This document shows, piece after piece, positions 45,106 to 53,937 of a DNA stretch of 64,000 nt. A program made the position numbers and the translations under genes. The DNA is taken from NCBI RefSeq assembly GCF_014196335.1, contig NZ_JACIDM010000002.1, positions 310,001 through 374,000 of the forward strand. The letters are read 5' to 3'. The notes below the pieces were generated by a model. The model did not search any database and had not been told where the DNA came from. It saw nothing but the letters and a program-made list of their open reading frames with translations. This stretch comes from Brevundimonas lenta (GTDB lineage: Bacteria; Pseudomonadota; Alphaproteobacteria; Caulobacterales; Caulobacteraceae). Numbering within the stretch: position 1 is the first letter of the stretch; the number at the start of each line of letters is the position of its first letter.

Positions 45106-45549
45106 ATGCAGATCGTGACCAGCCTCAGCTTCCAGGGCCAATGCCGGGAAGCGTTCGAGTTTTACGCAAAAGTCCTGGGCGGAGAGATCACCGCCGCCTT
45201 CCCGTACGGCGAAGGTCCGCCCGACATGCCGGTCGGCCCGCAGTACAAGGACTGGCTGATGCACGCCTGGCTGCAGATCGGCGACCAGGCGATCATGGGC
45301 GCCGACATGGACAAGGACTGGGCTCCGAACATCGAGAAGCCCAAGAACGGCTTCGACGTGAGCCTGCATACGAAGGATGCGGCCGAGGCCAGGCGCTGGT
45401 TCGACGGCCTGTCCGAGGGCGGTACCGTGCAGATGGCCTTCGCCGAAACCTTCTGGTCGCCGGGCTTCGGCAACCTCGTCGACAAGTTCGGCGTGCCGTG
45501 GATGGTCAACACCATCCCCGCTGAGGGCTGGAGCGCGTCGCAGTCGTGA
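45106..45549 (+). CDS. PhnB-like VOC-family protein
   Basis: 147 residues. QIVTSLSFQGQCREAFEFYA with KVLGGEI is the typical PhnB-like VOC start; FAETFWSPGFGNLVDKFGVP with WMVN closes the fold. These proteins often lack the full metal site and their role is unknown. ATG 45106 has GAGGAGA upstream. GTGA overlap with the next gene. Confidence 0.87.
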   Translation: MQIVTSLSFQGQCREAFEFYAKVLGGEITAAFPYGEGPPDMPVGPQYKDWLMHAWLQIGDQAIMGADMDKDWAPNIEKPKNGFDVSLHTKDAAEARRWFDGLSEGGTVQMAFAETFWSPGFGNLVDKFGVPWMVNTIPAEGWSASQS

Positions 45550-45941
45550 AGGCCACGCCCATGATCTGGAGCGGTCGAATCCTGACCGGCCTGTTCGCCC
45601 TGTTCATGGTCGGCGCGTCCGTCGTTCCCAAGCTGACCGGCATGCCGGTGGCCGAGGAGACGATGGCCGCGCTGGGCTGGCCGCCCGGCTACGCCTTCGC
45701 CATCGGCCTGATCGAGCTGACCTGCGTGGTCCTGTACCTGATCCCGCGCACGGCCGTGTTCGGCGCGGTGCTGATGATGGGACTGCTGGGCGGGGCCATG
45801 GCGACGCAGATCCGCGCCGGCAGCCCGCTGTTCAGCCATCAGTTGTTCAGCCTGTATCTGGGTCTGGCGATGTGGGGCGGACTCTGGCTGCGGGACGCCT
45901 CGTTCCGCGCCCTGTTCCCGCTGCGTCGGACGGCGTCATGA
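45546..45941 (+). CDS. DoxX-like membrane protein
   Basis: 131 residues with four hydrophobic helices (ILTGLFALFMVGASVVPKLT, FAIGLIELTCVVLYLIPRTA, others), of the DoxX-like/DUF type. Start GTG 45546, overlapping the VOC stop; its own stop overlaps the next start, so it is fully embedded in the operon. Confidence 0.83.
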   Translation: MKATPMIWSGRILTGLFALFMVGASVVPKLTGMPVAEETMAALGWPPGYAFAIGLIELTCVVLYLIPRTAVFGAVLMMGLLGGAMATQIRAGSPLFSHQLFSLYLGLAMWGGLWLRDASFRALFPLRRTAS

Positions 45942-46423
45942 GCATCGCGGCGACCATTCCCGAACATCTGCGCACCCTGACGATCGTGCGCGAGTTCGAT
46001 GCGCCGCGGGCGCTGGTCTGGAAGATGTGGACCGACCCGGCCCATGTCGGGGTGTGGTGGGCGCCGGAGGGCTTCACCACGCCCGTGGTCAGGATCGACG
46101 TGCGGCCGGGCGGCGCCATTCACATGGTCATGCGCGGGCCGGACGGGACCGACTATCCGTTCGACGGCCGCTATGTCTCCGTGGACGAACCCGAACGGCT
46201 GGTGACCCGCACCTGGGTCAACCATCCCGACGGCTCGATCTGGTTCGAGGTCGAGCAGACCATCTCGTTCGACGAGGTCGACGGCCTTACGATCCAGCGT
46301 CTGGACGCGGTGGTCATCCAGGCCGACGAGACCGCCGTGGGCCCGCTCAGCGGCATGGAGGCCGGCTGGACCGGCAGCCTGAACAAACTGGAAGCCCACC
46401 TCCTCGCCGTGAACCGGGACTGA
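45938..46423 (+). CDS. AHSA1/SRPBCC-domain protein 3
   Basis: 161 residues. TIVREFDAPRALVWKMWTDP, WWAPEGFTTPVVRIDVRPGG and EAGWTGSLNKLEAHL are diagnostic of AHSA1-type proteins. Closer in pattern to protein 1 than to protein 2. ATG 45938 overlaps the DoxX-like stop by four bases. Confidence 0.86.
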   Translation: MSIAATIPEHLRTLTIVREFDAPRALVWKMWTDPAHVGVWWAPEGFTTPVVRIDVRPGGAIHMVMRGPDGTDYPFDGRYVSVDEPERLVTRTWVNHPDGSIWFEVEQTISFDEVDGLTIQRLDAVVIQADETAVGPLSGMEAGWTGSLNKLEAHLLAVNRD

Positions 46424-46424
46424 G

Positions 46425-46817
46425 ATGCGCAAGTCCCCGCCCCCCTCCAGTCCCGACGCCTATGTGGCCGCGCTGGACGGCTGGCGGCGGGAGCTTGTCG
46501 AGCGGTTGCGGGCGGCGGCGCTGTCGGTCGACGGCATGGTCGAGGTGATCAAATGGGGCCACATCGTCTACCTGCAGGACGGCCCCGCCCTGCTGATCCG
46601 CGCCGAGGAAGAACGGGTGCTGTTCGGCTTCTGGCGCGGCCAGAGGCTGCGCGGGATCGAACCGCGTCTGAAGCCCGGCGGCAAGTACGAGATGGCGACG
46701 CTGGATCTGCGCGAGGGCGACGACATCGCCCATGAGATCGCCGTCGATCTGGCCCGCGCGGCCGCACAGATGAACAGCGACCTGGGACGTCCCGACCGTC
46801 CCGCGGACGCCGACTGA
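46425..46817 (+). CDS. DUF1801-domain protein
   Basis: 130 residues. The pattern RRELVERLRAAALSVDGMVE, VIKWGHIVYLQDGPAL and GFWRGQRL with a C-terminal helix is that of DUF1801 (YdhG-like, frataxin-like fold). Role unknown. It starts one base after the previous stop. Confidence 0.83.
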   Translation: MRKSPPPSSPDAYVAALDGWRRELVERLRAAALSVDGMVEVIKWGHIVYLQDGPALLIRAEEERVLFGFWRGQRLRGIEPRLKPGGKYEMATLDLREGDDIAHEIAVDLARAAAQMNSDLGRPDRPADAD

Positions 46818-46844
46818 CACACCAAAAATCGAGGGATACGCCCG

Positions 46845-47504
46845 ATGCGCAAGGTCACCGTAGCGGCCATGGTTTCCATCGACGGGGTCATGCAGGCCCC
46901 GGGCGGTCCGGACGAGGACCCGACCGGCGGCTTCGCCTTCGGCGGATGGGTCTGGCCCTGGTTCGACGAGACCGGCGGCGATCTCATGGATCACGCCATG
47001 GGTCAGGACTACGACCTGCTGCTGGGACGCAGGACCTATGAGATCTTCGCCGCCTACTGGCCCGGCAAGGACGACGCGATCGGCCGGAAGTTCGACGCCA
47101 TCACCAAATATGTGGCGGCCTCGCCGGAGACGCCGATGACGTGGAAAGGCTCCGTGCGCCTGGAGGGCGATGTCGCCGACGCCGTGGAGCGGTTGAAGGC
47201 GGAGGACGGCCCCGATCTGCTGATCCAGGGCAGCAGCGAGGTGGTGCATGCCCTGCTGGCGAGAAACCTGATCGACCGGATCAGCCTGCTGACCTTCCCG
47301 GTCATCCTGGGGACTGGAAAGCGGTTCTTCGACCAGACGTCGGCGCCCGCGGCCTTCGCCCTGACCGAAACGCGCCGGTCGCCGTCGGGCGTGGTGGTGA
47401 ACCGCTACGAACGCGACGGCGAAGTCCCGGTCGGCTCGTTCGGCGACGACACGCCGAGCGCACTTGAGCTTGAGCGCCGTGAGCGGTGGGCGCGCGAGGG
47501 CTGA
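46845..47504 (+). CDS. dihydrofolate reductase/RibD C-terminal-like protein
   Basis: 219 residues. MRKVTVAAMVSIDGVMQAPG, YDLLLGRRTYEIFAAYWP and LTFPVILGTGKRFF are typical of the RibD_C/DHFR-like family. It is probably an NADPH-dependent reductase, not the essential folate enzyme. Last gene of the arsR operon; followed by a REP pair. Confidence 0.85.
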   Translation: MRKVTVAAMVSIDGVMQAPGGPDEDPTGGFAFGGWVWPWFDETGGDLMDHAMGQDYDLLLGRRTYEIFAAYWPGKDDAIGRKFDAITKYVAASPETPMTWKGSVRLEGDVADAVERLKAEDGPDLLIQGSSEVVHALLARNLIDRISLLTFPVILGTGKRFFDQTSAPAAFALTETRRSPSGVVVNRYERDGEVPVGSFGDDTPSALELERRERWAREG

Positions 47505-47514
47505 GGTTTCGCCA

Positions 47515-47628
47515 CCCGGCGAAAGCCGGGACCCAGTCCTTTTGCTGCGCACGGTGTCCGGGATAACGGTCGTCGGTCCATCGGCACGCCCAAATCACCC
47601 AAAACACTGGGTCCCGGCTTTCGCCGGG
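47515..47628. repeat. REP-like inverted pair 1
   Basis: Two perfect 23-base inverted arms (47515-47537, 47606-47628), 68 bases apart. Each arm contains its own small hairpin CCCGGC-GAAA-GCCGGG followed by ACCCAGT. It lies between convergent genes, so it may also act as a two-way terminator. It shares its consensus with the pair at 53116. Confidence 0.8.
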
Positions 47629-47651
47629 ATGAGCGGTTTGAAAAGCCAGGC

Positions 47652-48878
47652 CTAGCGCGCCATCGCAGTCGGGAACGGCCGCCCCAGGGCCTCGGCCATG
47701 CCCTGCTGGGACAGCAGGAAGACGGCTTCGCGCTGGTGGTAGTTGTTCGACAGGACAACCACGGTCACGTCCGCGTCCGGCTGGTAGGTGACCATGTTGC
47801 GGAAGCCCGACCAGCTGCCGGTGTGCCAGATCTGGTTGTCGGTGAAGTCCGGACGGACCTGGCGGCCCAGCTCCTTCTGATAGATGCCGTAGCCCCACAG
47901 GCGGCGCGGCTTGCCGCGTTCGTTGGGCGTGTCGTCCGGCGCATGGTCGGCGATCATCTGGCCGTAGCTGTGCGGCGTCAGGACGTGGCCGCCGTGCAGC
48001 GCGCGCTCCCAGGCCAGCATGTCGTCCAGGGTGGAGTACAGGGCGCCCGCGGCGAAGATGATGCTGACGTTGGCGTCCGGCTGCGGCGTCGGGCCCCCGG
48101 CCAGGTTGGCGTAGCCCATGACGACGTCGGACATGCCGTCGTCGTAGCCGGTGTCCTTCATGCCCAGCGGCTCGAAGAAGGCGGTGCGCAGATAGTCGTG
48201 CAGCGGCTGGCCGCTGGCCTTCTCGACCACGACGCCCAGCAGATTGTAGCCGGCGTTGTCGTAGCGGACCTTGGTGCCCGGCTCGAACTGCAGGCCGTAC
48301 TTCATCGAGTCGGCGGTCAGTTCCTCGACCGTGGCGGGGGTCACGCGGCGCAGGCCCCAGCCCGGACGGGCCATCAGGTCCGGCACGCCGGAGGTGTGCG
48401 ACAGCAGGTGGTGCAGGGTGATCCGTTCCCACGCCGGCGGGCACGGCTGGATCCATTTGCACAGAGGATCCCAGACCGACAGCTTGCCGTCGTCCTGCAG
48501 CTTGAGGATGGCGGCGGCGGTGAACTGCTTGCTGACCGAGGCCAGGCGGAAGCGGGAGTTCAGCTCCAGCGGCTTGCCGAGGCTGCGGTCGGCGAAGCCG
48601 TGGACCTGGCGGTACAGGACCGTGTCGCCCTTCGCGACCAGAACCCCGCCCGTGAACTGGCCGGAGCCGCCCCAGCGGTCCAGCTGTTCCTTCAGCTGCG
48701 GCAGGTTCTCGACGACCTCGACCGGCGGACGTTGCGGCAGCGGATCAGGCACGACCGCCAGGGTCGGCTTGTGGACCGTGGCCCAGGCGATCAGCGCGGC
48801 GGCGACCGCGAACAGAACAGCAAGGGCGCCGAAGGTCAGCCGGGGATGGTTTCCGGCGCGACGGGGAACATTGAACAA
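47652..48878 (-). CDS. serine hydrolase (beta-lactamase/PBP-like, class C fold)
   Basis: 408 residues with an N-terminal membrane anchor or signal (LTFGALAVLFAVAAALIAWA). SxxK motif in LASVSKQFTAAA, Tyr motif in VRYDNAGYNLLG, and HTG (KTG-equivalent) in IWHTGSWSGFRN. Could be a D-Ala carboxypeptidase or esterase; true beta-lactamase activity is not predictable. It starts 4 bases after the era stop, so it may be read from the era operon. Confidence 0.87.
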   Translation of the reverse strand: MFNVPRRAGNHPRLTFGALAVLFAVAAALIAWATVHKPTLAVVPDPLPQRPPVEVVENLPQLKEQLDRWGGSGQFTGGVLVAKGDTVLYRQVHGFADRSLGKPLELNSRFRLASVSKQFTAAAILKLQDDGKLSVWDPLCKWIQPCPPAWERITLHHLLSHTSGVPDLMARPGWGLRRVTPATVEELTADSMKYGLQFEPGTKVRYDNAGYNLLGVVVEKASGQPLHDYLRTAFFEPLGMKDTGYDDGMSDVVMGYANLAGGPTPQPDANVSIIFAAGALYSTLDDMLAWERALHGGHVLTPHSYGQMIADHAPDDTPNERGKPRRLWGYGIYQKELGRQVRPDFTDNQIWHTGSWSGFRNMVTYQPDADVTVVVLSNNYHQREAVFLLSQQGMAEALGRPFPTAMAR

Positions 48879-48882
48879 GGGA

Positions 48883-49830
48883 CTAGACGTCGTAATCGAG
48901 GCCGAACTGGGCGTAGAGGGCGCGGGAGTCCTGCCACTTCGGATCGACCTTGACCGTCAGGAACAGGTGGACGGGGCGATCGAGCAGCTCGGTGAGCTCC
49001 TCGCGGGACTTCTGGCCGATCCATTTCAGGGTCTGGCCGCCCTTGCCGAGGACGATGGGGCGCTGGCTCTCGCGCTCGACGTAGATGGTCTGCTCGATGC
49101 GGGCCGAGCCATCGGCGCGGTCCTCGAACGAGGTGGTTTCGACGGCGGCCGAATACGGCAGCTCCTCGTGGACGCGCAGATAGACCTTCTCGCGGGTGAT
49201 CTCGGCGGCCAGCACGCGCATCGGCACGTCGGCGGACTGATCCTCGGGATACAGCCAGGGGCCTTCCGGCATCGAACGCGCCAGGCGTTGCTTCAGGTCG
49301 TCGACGCCGTCGCCGCTGAGCGCCGAGATCATATAGACCTCGGAGTAGACGCCGGTTTCGAACAGGCTGTGCGACAGGGCCAGCAAGGTGTCGCGGCGCA
49401 TGCCGTCGATCTTGTTGAGCGCCAGGATGACCTGTTTGCCGGCCTCTTTCAGGCTGGCGATGATGGTCTCGGTGTCCTCGGCCGAGCGGCGGTCGGCGGC
49501 CTGGCCTTCCTTGCCCTCGGCGGCGATGTGCGAGGCGGCGTCGACCAGGTGGACGACGACGTCGGCGTCATCCGCGCCACCCCAGGCCGAGGCGACCATG
49601 GCGCGGTCGAGGCGGCGGCGGGGGGTGAAGATTCCGGGGGTGTCGACCAGCACGATCTGGGCGTCGCCCTCGATGGCGATGCCGCGCACCGGGAAGCGCG
49701 TGGTCTGGACCTTCTGGGTGACGATCGAGACCTTGGTTCCGGTCAGGCGATTGACCAGCGTGGACTTGCCGGCGTTGGGGGCGCCGATGATTGCGGCGAA
49801 GCCGGCTCGCTGGTTTTGGGGTTCGGTCAA
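48883..49830 (-). CDS. era: GTPase Era
   Basis: Essential GTPase for 30S maturation. 315 residues: G1 GAPNAGKST, G3 DTPGIF, G4 NKID and a C-terminal KH domain (PIVLGKGGQTLKWIGQKSRE). Start TTG 49830 overlaps the rnc stop (TTGA), so it is coupled to rnc. Last of the pdxJ-acpS-lepB-rnc-era series. Confidence 0.96.
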   Translation of the reverse strand: MTEPQNQRAGFAAIIGAPNAGKSTLVNRLTGTKVSIVTQKVQTTRFPVRGIAIEGDAQIVLVDTPGIFTPRRRLDRAMVASAWGGADDADVVVHLVDAASHIAAEGKEGQAADRRSAEDTETIIASLKEAGKQVILALNKIDGMRRDTLLALSHSLFETGVYSEVYMISALSGDGVDDLKQRLARSMPEGPWLYPEDQSADVPMRVLAAEITREKVYLRVHEELPYSAAVETTSFEDRADGSARIEQTIYVERESQRPIVLGKGGQTLKWIGQKSREELTELLDRPVHLFLTVKVDPKWQDSRALYAQFGLDYDV

Positions 49831-50543
49831 ATCACGCCTTCACGCTGAAGAAGGGCCGTTGCGGCCGCTTTCTCCGCGTCCTGACGCGAACGCCCCTGTG
49901 CGGTCAAGGGCGCATATCCGGCAACGCTTGCCTCAACGGTGAATGTCGGCGCGTGATCGGAGCCCGTGCGCTCGACGATGCGGTAGGTGGGAAGCGGCCT
50001 CCCCTGCCCCAGCGCCCACTCCTGCAGGGTCGATTTCGGATTGCTGAGCGAGCGCTTCGGCGGAGCCGCCAGTTCGGCCGCCCAGGCCTTTTCGAACACG
50101 TCGCGCGCCGCCTCGATGCCGGCGTCGAGCCAGATGGCGGCGAGGATGGCCTCCATGGCGTCGCCCAGAACGCCTTCGCGACGGCGGCCGCCCTGTTTGG
50201 TCTCGCCCGGCGACAGACGCATGGCCGGGCCGACGCCCATGGTCTCGGCGACGCGGGCGCAGGCGGCCTTGTCGACGAGGGCATGCAGGCGCGTCGACAT
50301 CTCGCCCTCGTCGGCCGAGGGGAAGTCGCGCATCAGGCGGTCGGCGACCAGCAGGCCGAGGACGCGGTCGCCGAGGAACTCGAAACGCTGGTTGTCGGCG
50401 AACGGCCGGCCGCGCGCGTCGCGCTCGGCGCCCTCGCCCACGCTGGCGTGGGTCAGGGCCTGTTCCAGCAGGCTCGGGTCGCGGAAGTCGTGTCCGAGAT
50501 TGCCCTTAAGCGCGGCGACAGCCTCGGCACGACGATCCGGCAT
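49827..50543 (-). CDS. rnc: ribonuclease III
   Basis: Double-strand-specific RNase for rRNA and mRNA processing. 238 residues. Catalytic signature NQRFEFLGDRVLGL, slightly divergent from the common ERLEFLGDSVL; second acidic cluster GDAMEAILAAIWLDAG; C-terminal dsRNA-binding domain (NPKSTLQEWALGQGRPLPTY, GRSRQDAEKAAATALL). ATG 50543 shares one base with the lepB stop. Confidence 0.96.
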   Translation of the reverse strand: MPDRRAEAVAALKGNLGHDFRDPSLLEQALTHASVGEGAERDARGRPFADNQRFEFLGDRVLGLLVADRLMRDFPSADEGEMSTRLHALVDKAACARVAETMGVGPAMRLSPGETKQGGRRREGVLGDAMEAILAAIWLDAGIEAARDVFEKAWAAELAAPPKRSLSNPKSTLQEWALGQGRPLPTYRIVERTGSDHAPTFTVEASVAGYAPLTAQGRSRQDAEKAAATALLQREGVI

Positions 50544-51907
50544 CAGTCCAGCACTGTGAAGAACCGGCTCGGACGCACCTTCGAGAACCAGCTGACGGGA
50601 TTCCACAGCGAGGCGCCCGGCTGCCACGAGAACAGGATGATCTCGGCCTTGCCGATGAGGTTTTCCTCCGGCACCAGGCCGACGCCCATCGACTGGTCGA
50701 CACGGCTGTCGATCGAGTTGTCGCGGTTGTCGCCCATCATGAAGTAGTGGCCGGCGGGGACGAGGAATTCAGGCGTGTTGTCCAGATCCATGCCCGGACC
50801 GAAGTCCTGGATGCGGAAGGTGCGGCCGTCCGCCAGGGTCTCGTCGGCCTGGGTGATCGGATTGCCGTACATGTTGGTCAGCTGCTCGGTGCTGACGACG
50901 ACGTCGCGAACCGGCGCGCCGTTGATGTGCAGGACGTTGTCGATCATCTGCACGCGGTCGCCCGGCAGGCCGATGACGCGCTTGATGTAGTCGGTCTTGT
51001 TGTCGCGCGGGAGCTTGAAGACGACGATGTCGCCCCGCTTCGGCGACTGGCCGAAGAGACGGCCCTCGAAGATCGGCGGGCTGAACGGGATCGAGTGCTT
51101 CGAATAGCCGTACGACCATTTCGAGACGACGATGTAGTCGCCTTCGTAGAGGTTGGGCTCCATCGAGGCCGACGGGATGGTGAAGGGCTGGAACAGCAGG
51201 ACGCGCAGGACCAGCGCGATCAGGAGGGCGAAGACGATCGTCTTGATGATCTCCCAGCCTTCGTTGCTGGCGCCGCCGCCGCCGTCCTTCGACTTCTTGC
51301 CCTTCTTGCCCGCGGCGTAGACCGGGGTGCTGTCGACGTCCTCGAACGGGGCGTCGCCGGAGTCGCTCCACACCGGGCGCTTCTCGCCGGACGAGGCGGC
51401 GACGGCCGCGGCGCCGGCTACGGCTGCAGCAGCGGCGACCGGGGCGTGGTGGTCGTCGTGCGCATCGGCGGCCGGGGCCGCGTGGGCGACGGCGGCGTGA
51501 TGGTCGGCGTGTTCGTGGTGACCGTGATCTTCGGCCGGGGCGTGATCGTGGTGATCCGCGTGATCGTGACCGTCGGAGACCGCCTCGACCGCGTGCGGCG
51601 CGTCGTGGGCGTCATGGCCGTGATCGTCGTGCGCCGGCGCGGCGTGGCCGTGGTCGTCGGCGTGCGCAGCAGGAGCGTGGTGGTCGTCGCCATGGGCCTC
51701 GGGCGCATGGTGATCGTCGGCATGAGCCGCCGGGGCGTGATGGTCGTCGGCGTGGGCCGCCGGAGCATGGTGATCGTCCGCGTGGGTCGCGGGGGCGTGA
51801 TGGTCGTCGTGGACCGCCACTGCGCCGTGATCGTCATGGCCATGCGCGTCGTGGCCGTGACCGGCGTCGTGCCCGTGATCGTCGTGCGGCTTGTGCTCGT
51901 CGCTCAT
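50543..51907 (-). CDS. lepB: signal peptidase I with long His/Asp/Ala-rich N-terminal extension
   Basis: 454 residues. Residues about 218-454 are a normal type I leader peptidase: one membrane helix (IIKTIVFALLIALVLRVLLF), catalytic S248 in FTIPSASMEPNL, general base K309 in DYIKRVIGLPGD, and box E GDNRDNSIDSR. Before it come about 155 residues dominated by His, Asp and Ala, with 47 histidines by my count, including five copies of a 10-residue unit DDHHAPAxHA (34-83). Then an Ala stretch and a Lys/Gly linker follow. The extension should be cytoplasmic and could bind metal. ATG 51907 has GAGGG upstream. Confidence 0.93.
   Translation of the reverse strand: MSDEHKPHDDHGHDAGHGHDAHGHDDHGAVAVHDDHHAPATHADDHHAPAAHADDHHAPAAHADDHHAPEAHGDDHHAPAAHADDHGHAAPAHDDHGHDAHDAPHAVEAVSDGHDHADHHDHAPAEDHGHHEHADHHAAVAHAAPAADAHDDHHAPVAAAAAVAGAAAVAASSGEKRPVWSDSGDAPFEDVDSTPVYAAGKKGKKSKDGGGGASNEGWEIIKTIVFALLIALVLRVLLFQPFTIPSASMEPNLYEGDYIVVSKWSYGYSKHSIPFSPPIFEGRLFGQSPKRGDIVVFKLPRDNKTDYIKRVIGLPGDRVQMIDNVLHINGAPVRDVVVSTEQLTNMYGNPITQADETLADGRTFRIQDFGPGMDLDNTPEFLVPAGHYFMMGDNRDNSIDSRVDQSMGVGLVPEENLIGKAEIILFSWQPGASLWNPVSWFSKVRPSRFFTVLD
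51659..51808 (-). repeat. 30-bp tandem repeats inside lepB
   Basis: Five imperfect 30-base units encode the repeated decapeptide of the LepB extension. The units differ mainly by single bases at variable residues. Such arrays can change copy number by slippage or recombination. Confidence 0.75.
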
Positions 51908-51967
51908 TGTGACCCTCATCCCCCGCCGCTGTCGCGGTCGTTAACCGGCGAAACCGGTATAACGTGA

Positions 51968-52369
51968 TTAAGCCATCGGCAAGGCTTCGATCACCACGAA
52001 GGCGAGCGCATAGGGGTGCTCGTCGCTGAGAGTGAGATGTATACGGACGTCATGTCCGGGGGGCGTCAGCCGGGCCAGATGCTCGGCCGCATGACCGGTC
52101 AGGGCCATGGTCGGCTGACCCGAACGCAGGTTCACCACCCCCATGTCGCGCCAGTAGACATCGGCCCGCATGCCCGTCCCGAGGGCTTTTGCGCAGGCTT
52201 CCTTGGCCGCGAACCGCTTGGCGTAGCTCCAGGCAGGGTCAGGCTTTTGATCCGAACGCGCCCTTTCCAGATCGGTGAAACACCGCTCCTTGAAGCGGTC
52301 GCCGAAGCGGTCGAGCGAGTTCTGGATGCGGCGGATGTCCGACAGATCCGCGCCGACCCCGATGATCAT
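51968..52369 (-). CDS. acpS: holo-[acyl-carrier-protein] synthase
   Basis: Attaches 4'-phosphopantetheine to ACP. 133 residues. Metal-binding aspartate in [14 protein letters not shown] and [16 protein letters not shown], the AcpS signature. ATG 52369 shares one base with the pdxJ stop. Upstream neighbour pdxJ, downstream lepB. Confidence 0.96.
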   Translation of the reverse strand: MIIGVGADLSDIRRIQNSLDRFGDRFKERCFTDLERARSDQKPDPAWSYAKRFAAKEACAKALGTGMRADVYWRDMGVVNLRSGQPTMALTGHAAEHLARLTPPGHDVRIHLTLSDEHPYALAFVVIEALPMA

Positions 52370-53103
52370 TAATTCGCGTCCATGGCGGCGCGCATGCGGT
52401 GGATCGCGGCCGTCAGGCCGACGAAAACCGCCTCGCCGATGAGGAAGTGGCCGATGTTGAGCTCGCGGATTTCCGGGATGGCCATCATGTCGGCGGCGGT
52501 CCCGTAGTCGAGGCCGTGGCCGGCGTGGACCTCAAGGCCCAGGTCGGCGGCGCGGCCGGCAGCGGTCTGGAGGCGTTCGAACTCAACGGCCCGGTCGTCG
52601 CCCGACAGGTGGCAGTAGCGGCCGGTGTGGAACTCGACCACCTGGGCGCCGACGGCGTGGGCGGCCTCGACCTGTTCCAGGCTGGGCTCGATGAACAGGG
52701 ACACGCGCATGCCCGCGTCGGCGAGCGCCTTCACGACCGGTGCGATGCGGGCCTCATGACCGGCGACGGCGAGACCGCCCTCGGTCGTCACCTCCTCGCG
52801 CCGTTCGGGCACCAGGCAGGCGGCGTGCGGGCGGTGGCGCAGGGCGATGGCCAGCATCTCTTCGGTGACCGCCATCTCGAGGTTCAGCGGCCGTCCCGCC
52901 CCCGCGCACAGGGCGCTGAGGGCGTCGATGTCGGCGTCGGTGATGTGGCGGCGATCCTCGCGCAGGTGGGCGGTGATGCCGTCGGCGCCGGCCGCCAGGG
53001 CTTCGCGTGCGGCGCGCACGGGGTCGGGATGAATCCCGCCGCGGGCGTTCCGCACCGTGGCGACGTGGTCGATGTTGACGCCCAGACGGACGGGGTGAGT
53101 CAT
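52369..53103 (-). CDS. pdxJ: pyridoxine 5'-phosphate synthase
   Basis: TIM-barrel enzyme closing the pyridoxine ring from deoxyxylulose phosphate and 3-amino-1-hydroxyacetone phosphate. 244 residues. [24 protein letters not shown]-type loop ([15 protein letters not shown]), catalytic Glu in [10 protein letters not shown], and C-terminal [16 protein letters not shown]. Confidence 0.97.
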   Translation of the reverse strand: MTHPVRLGVNIDHVATVRNARGGIHPDPVRAAREALAAGADGITAHLREDRRHITDADIDALSALCAGAGRPLNLEMAVTEEMLAIALRHRPHAACLVPERREEVTTEGGLAVAGHEARIAPVVKALADAGMRVSLFIEPSLEQVEAAHAVGAQVVEFHTGRYCHLSGDDRAVEFERLQTAAGRAADLGLEVHAGHGLDYGTAADMMAIPEIRELNIGHFLIGEAVFVGLTAAIHRMRAAMDAN

Positions 53104-53115
53104 TTCAAACTCCGC

Positions 53116-53230
53116 TCACCCCGGCGAATGCCGGGGCCCAGATCGCGTGCGTCAATGATGGGGGCGTAGTCCGCGAAATCAAATCCGGCATTGAGTTATT
53201 CCATCTGGGTCCCGGCATTCGCCGGGATGA
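53116..53230. repeat. REP-like inverted pair 2
   Basis: 27-base arms 53116-53142 and 53204-53230 are inverted copies with two mismatches, 61 bases apart. The core CCCGGCGAATGCCGGG-type hairpin and CCCAG flank match the pair at 47515. It sits between pyrE and pdxJ, both minus strand, so it is inside a likely operon. Confidence 0.8.
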
Positions 53231-53242
53231 TCGGATGGAAGA

Positions 53243-53827
53243 TCACTTCGACAGCCGGCGGCTGCCCGGGTCCTCGACCGGCACGGCGGCCAGTTCGGGC
53301 GGCAGGGCGTCCGCGGGATAAGCCGGCACGTCGAGGGTCGCCAGCGCCACCAGCGGCACGCCGACGTCGGCGCGACCGCCCGAGCGGTCGACGATGCAGG
53401 CCGCGGCGACGACATCGCCGCCCGCCGCCTTGATCGCCGCGATGCATTCGCGCGAGCTCAGGCCCGTGGTGACGATGTCCTCGACCATCACGACCTTCTG
53501 GCCGGGCTCGACCGAGAAGCCGCGGCGCAGTTTGAACTCGCCGCCCTCACGCTCGACGTACATCGAGGGGACCTTGAGCCAGCGGGCGGTCTCGTAGCCG
53601 GGGATGATGCCGCCGACGGCGGGCGAGATGGCGACGTCGACCGGGCCGACGGCGGCGACGATCTTCTCCGCCAGCGCCTTGCACAGGCGGGCGCAGCGCT
53701 CCGTGTCCATGAACACAAGATTCTTCTGCAGGAAGACGGGGCTGTGCAGGCCGGAAGACAGCACGAAATGGCCTTCGCGCAGGGCGCCGGCGTCGCGGAA
53801 TTCGGCGAGGACATCTTCAGTTTGCAT
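53243..53827 (-). CDS. pyrE: orotate phosphoribosyltransferase
   Basis: De novo pyrimidine synthesis: orotate plus PRPP gives OMP. 194 residues. PRPP-binding motif [21 protein letters not shown] (quoted in part: [11 protein letters not shown]) and flexible-loop lysine region [15 protein letters not shown]. Stop immediately after the REP pair. In relatives pyrE lies between spoT and pdxJ, as here. Confidence 0.96.
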   Translation of the reverse strand: MQTEDVLAEFRDAGALREGHFVLSSGLHSPVFLQKNLVFMDTERCARLCKALAEKIVAAVGPVDVAISPAVGGIIPGYETARWLKVPSMYVEREGGEFKLRRGFSVEPGQKVVMVEDIVTTGLSSRECIAAIKAAGGDVVAAACIVDRSGGRADVGVPLVALATLDVPAYPADALPPELAAVPVEDPGSRRLSK

Positions 53828-53937
53828 ACGCTGCGCTTAGTCCCTGGGCCGGTTCGGCGCAACCGGGGTCGCCACGCGGCCGTCTTGCCAAACGCTGTTG
53901 TCTGGGGTCTGGTCGCCGGATCGGACGGGAGGCGATG

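Noticed and set aside
47652-48878. Beta-lactamase resistance gene
   Set aside because: SxxK/YxN/HTG motifs are shared with many esterases and carboxypeptidases; nothing here supports resistance.
51659-51808. Regular 30-base repeats as a CRISPR array
   Set aside because: The units are contiguous, coding and without spacers; they encode a decapeptide repeat.
50747-51967. 406-codon Val/Gly/Met-rich plus-strand frame
   Set aside because: It is the complement of the His-rich lepB extension and catalytic domain; the repeats merely create a repetitive antisense translation.
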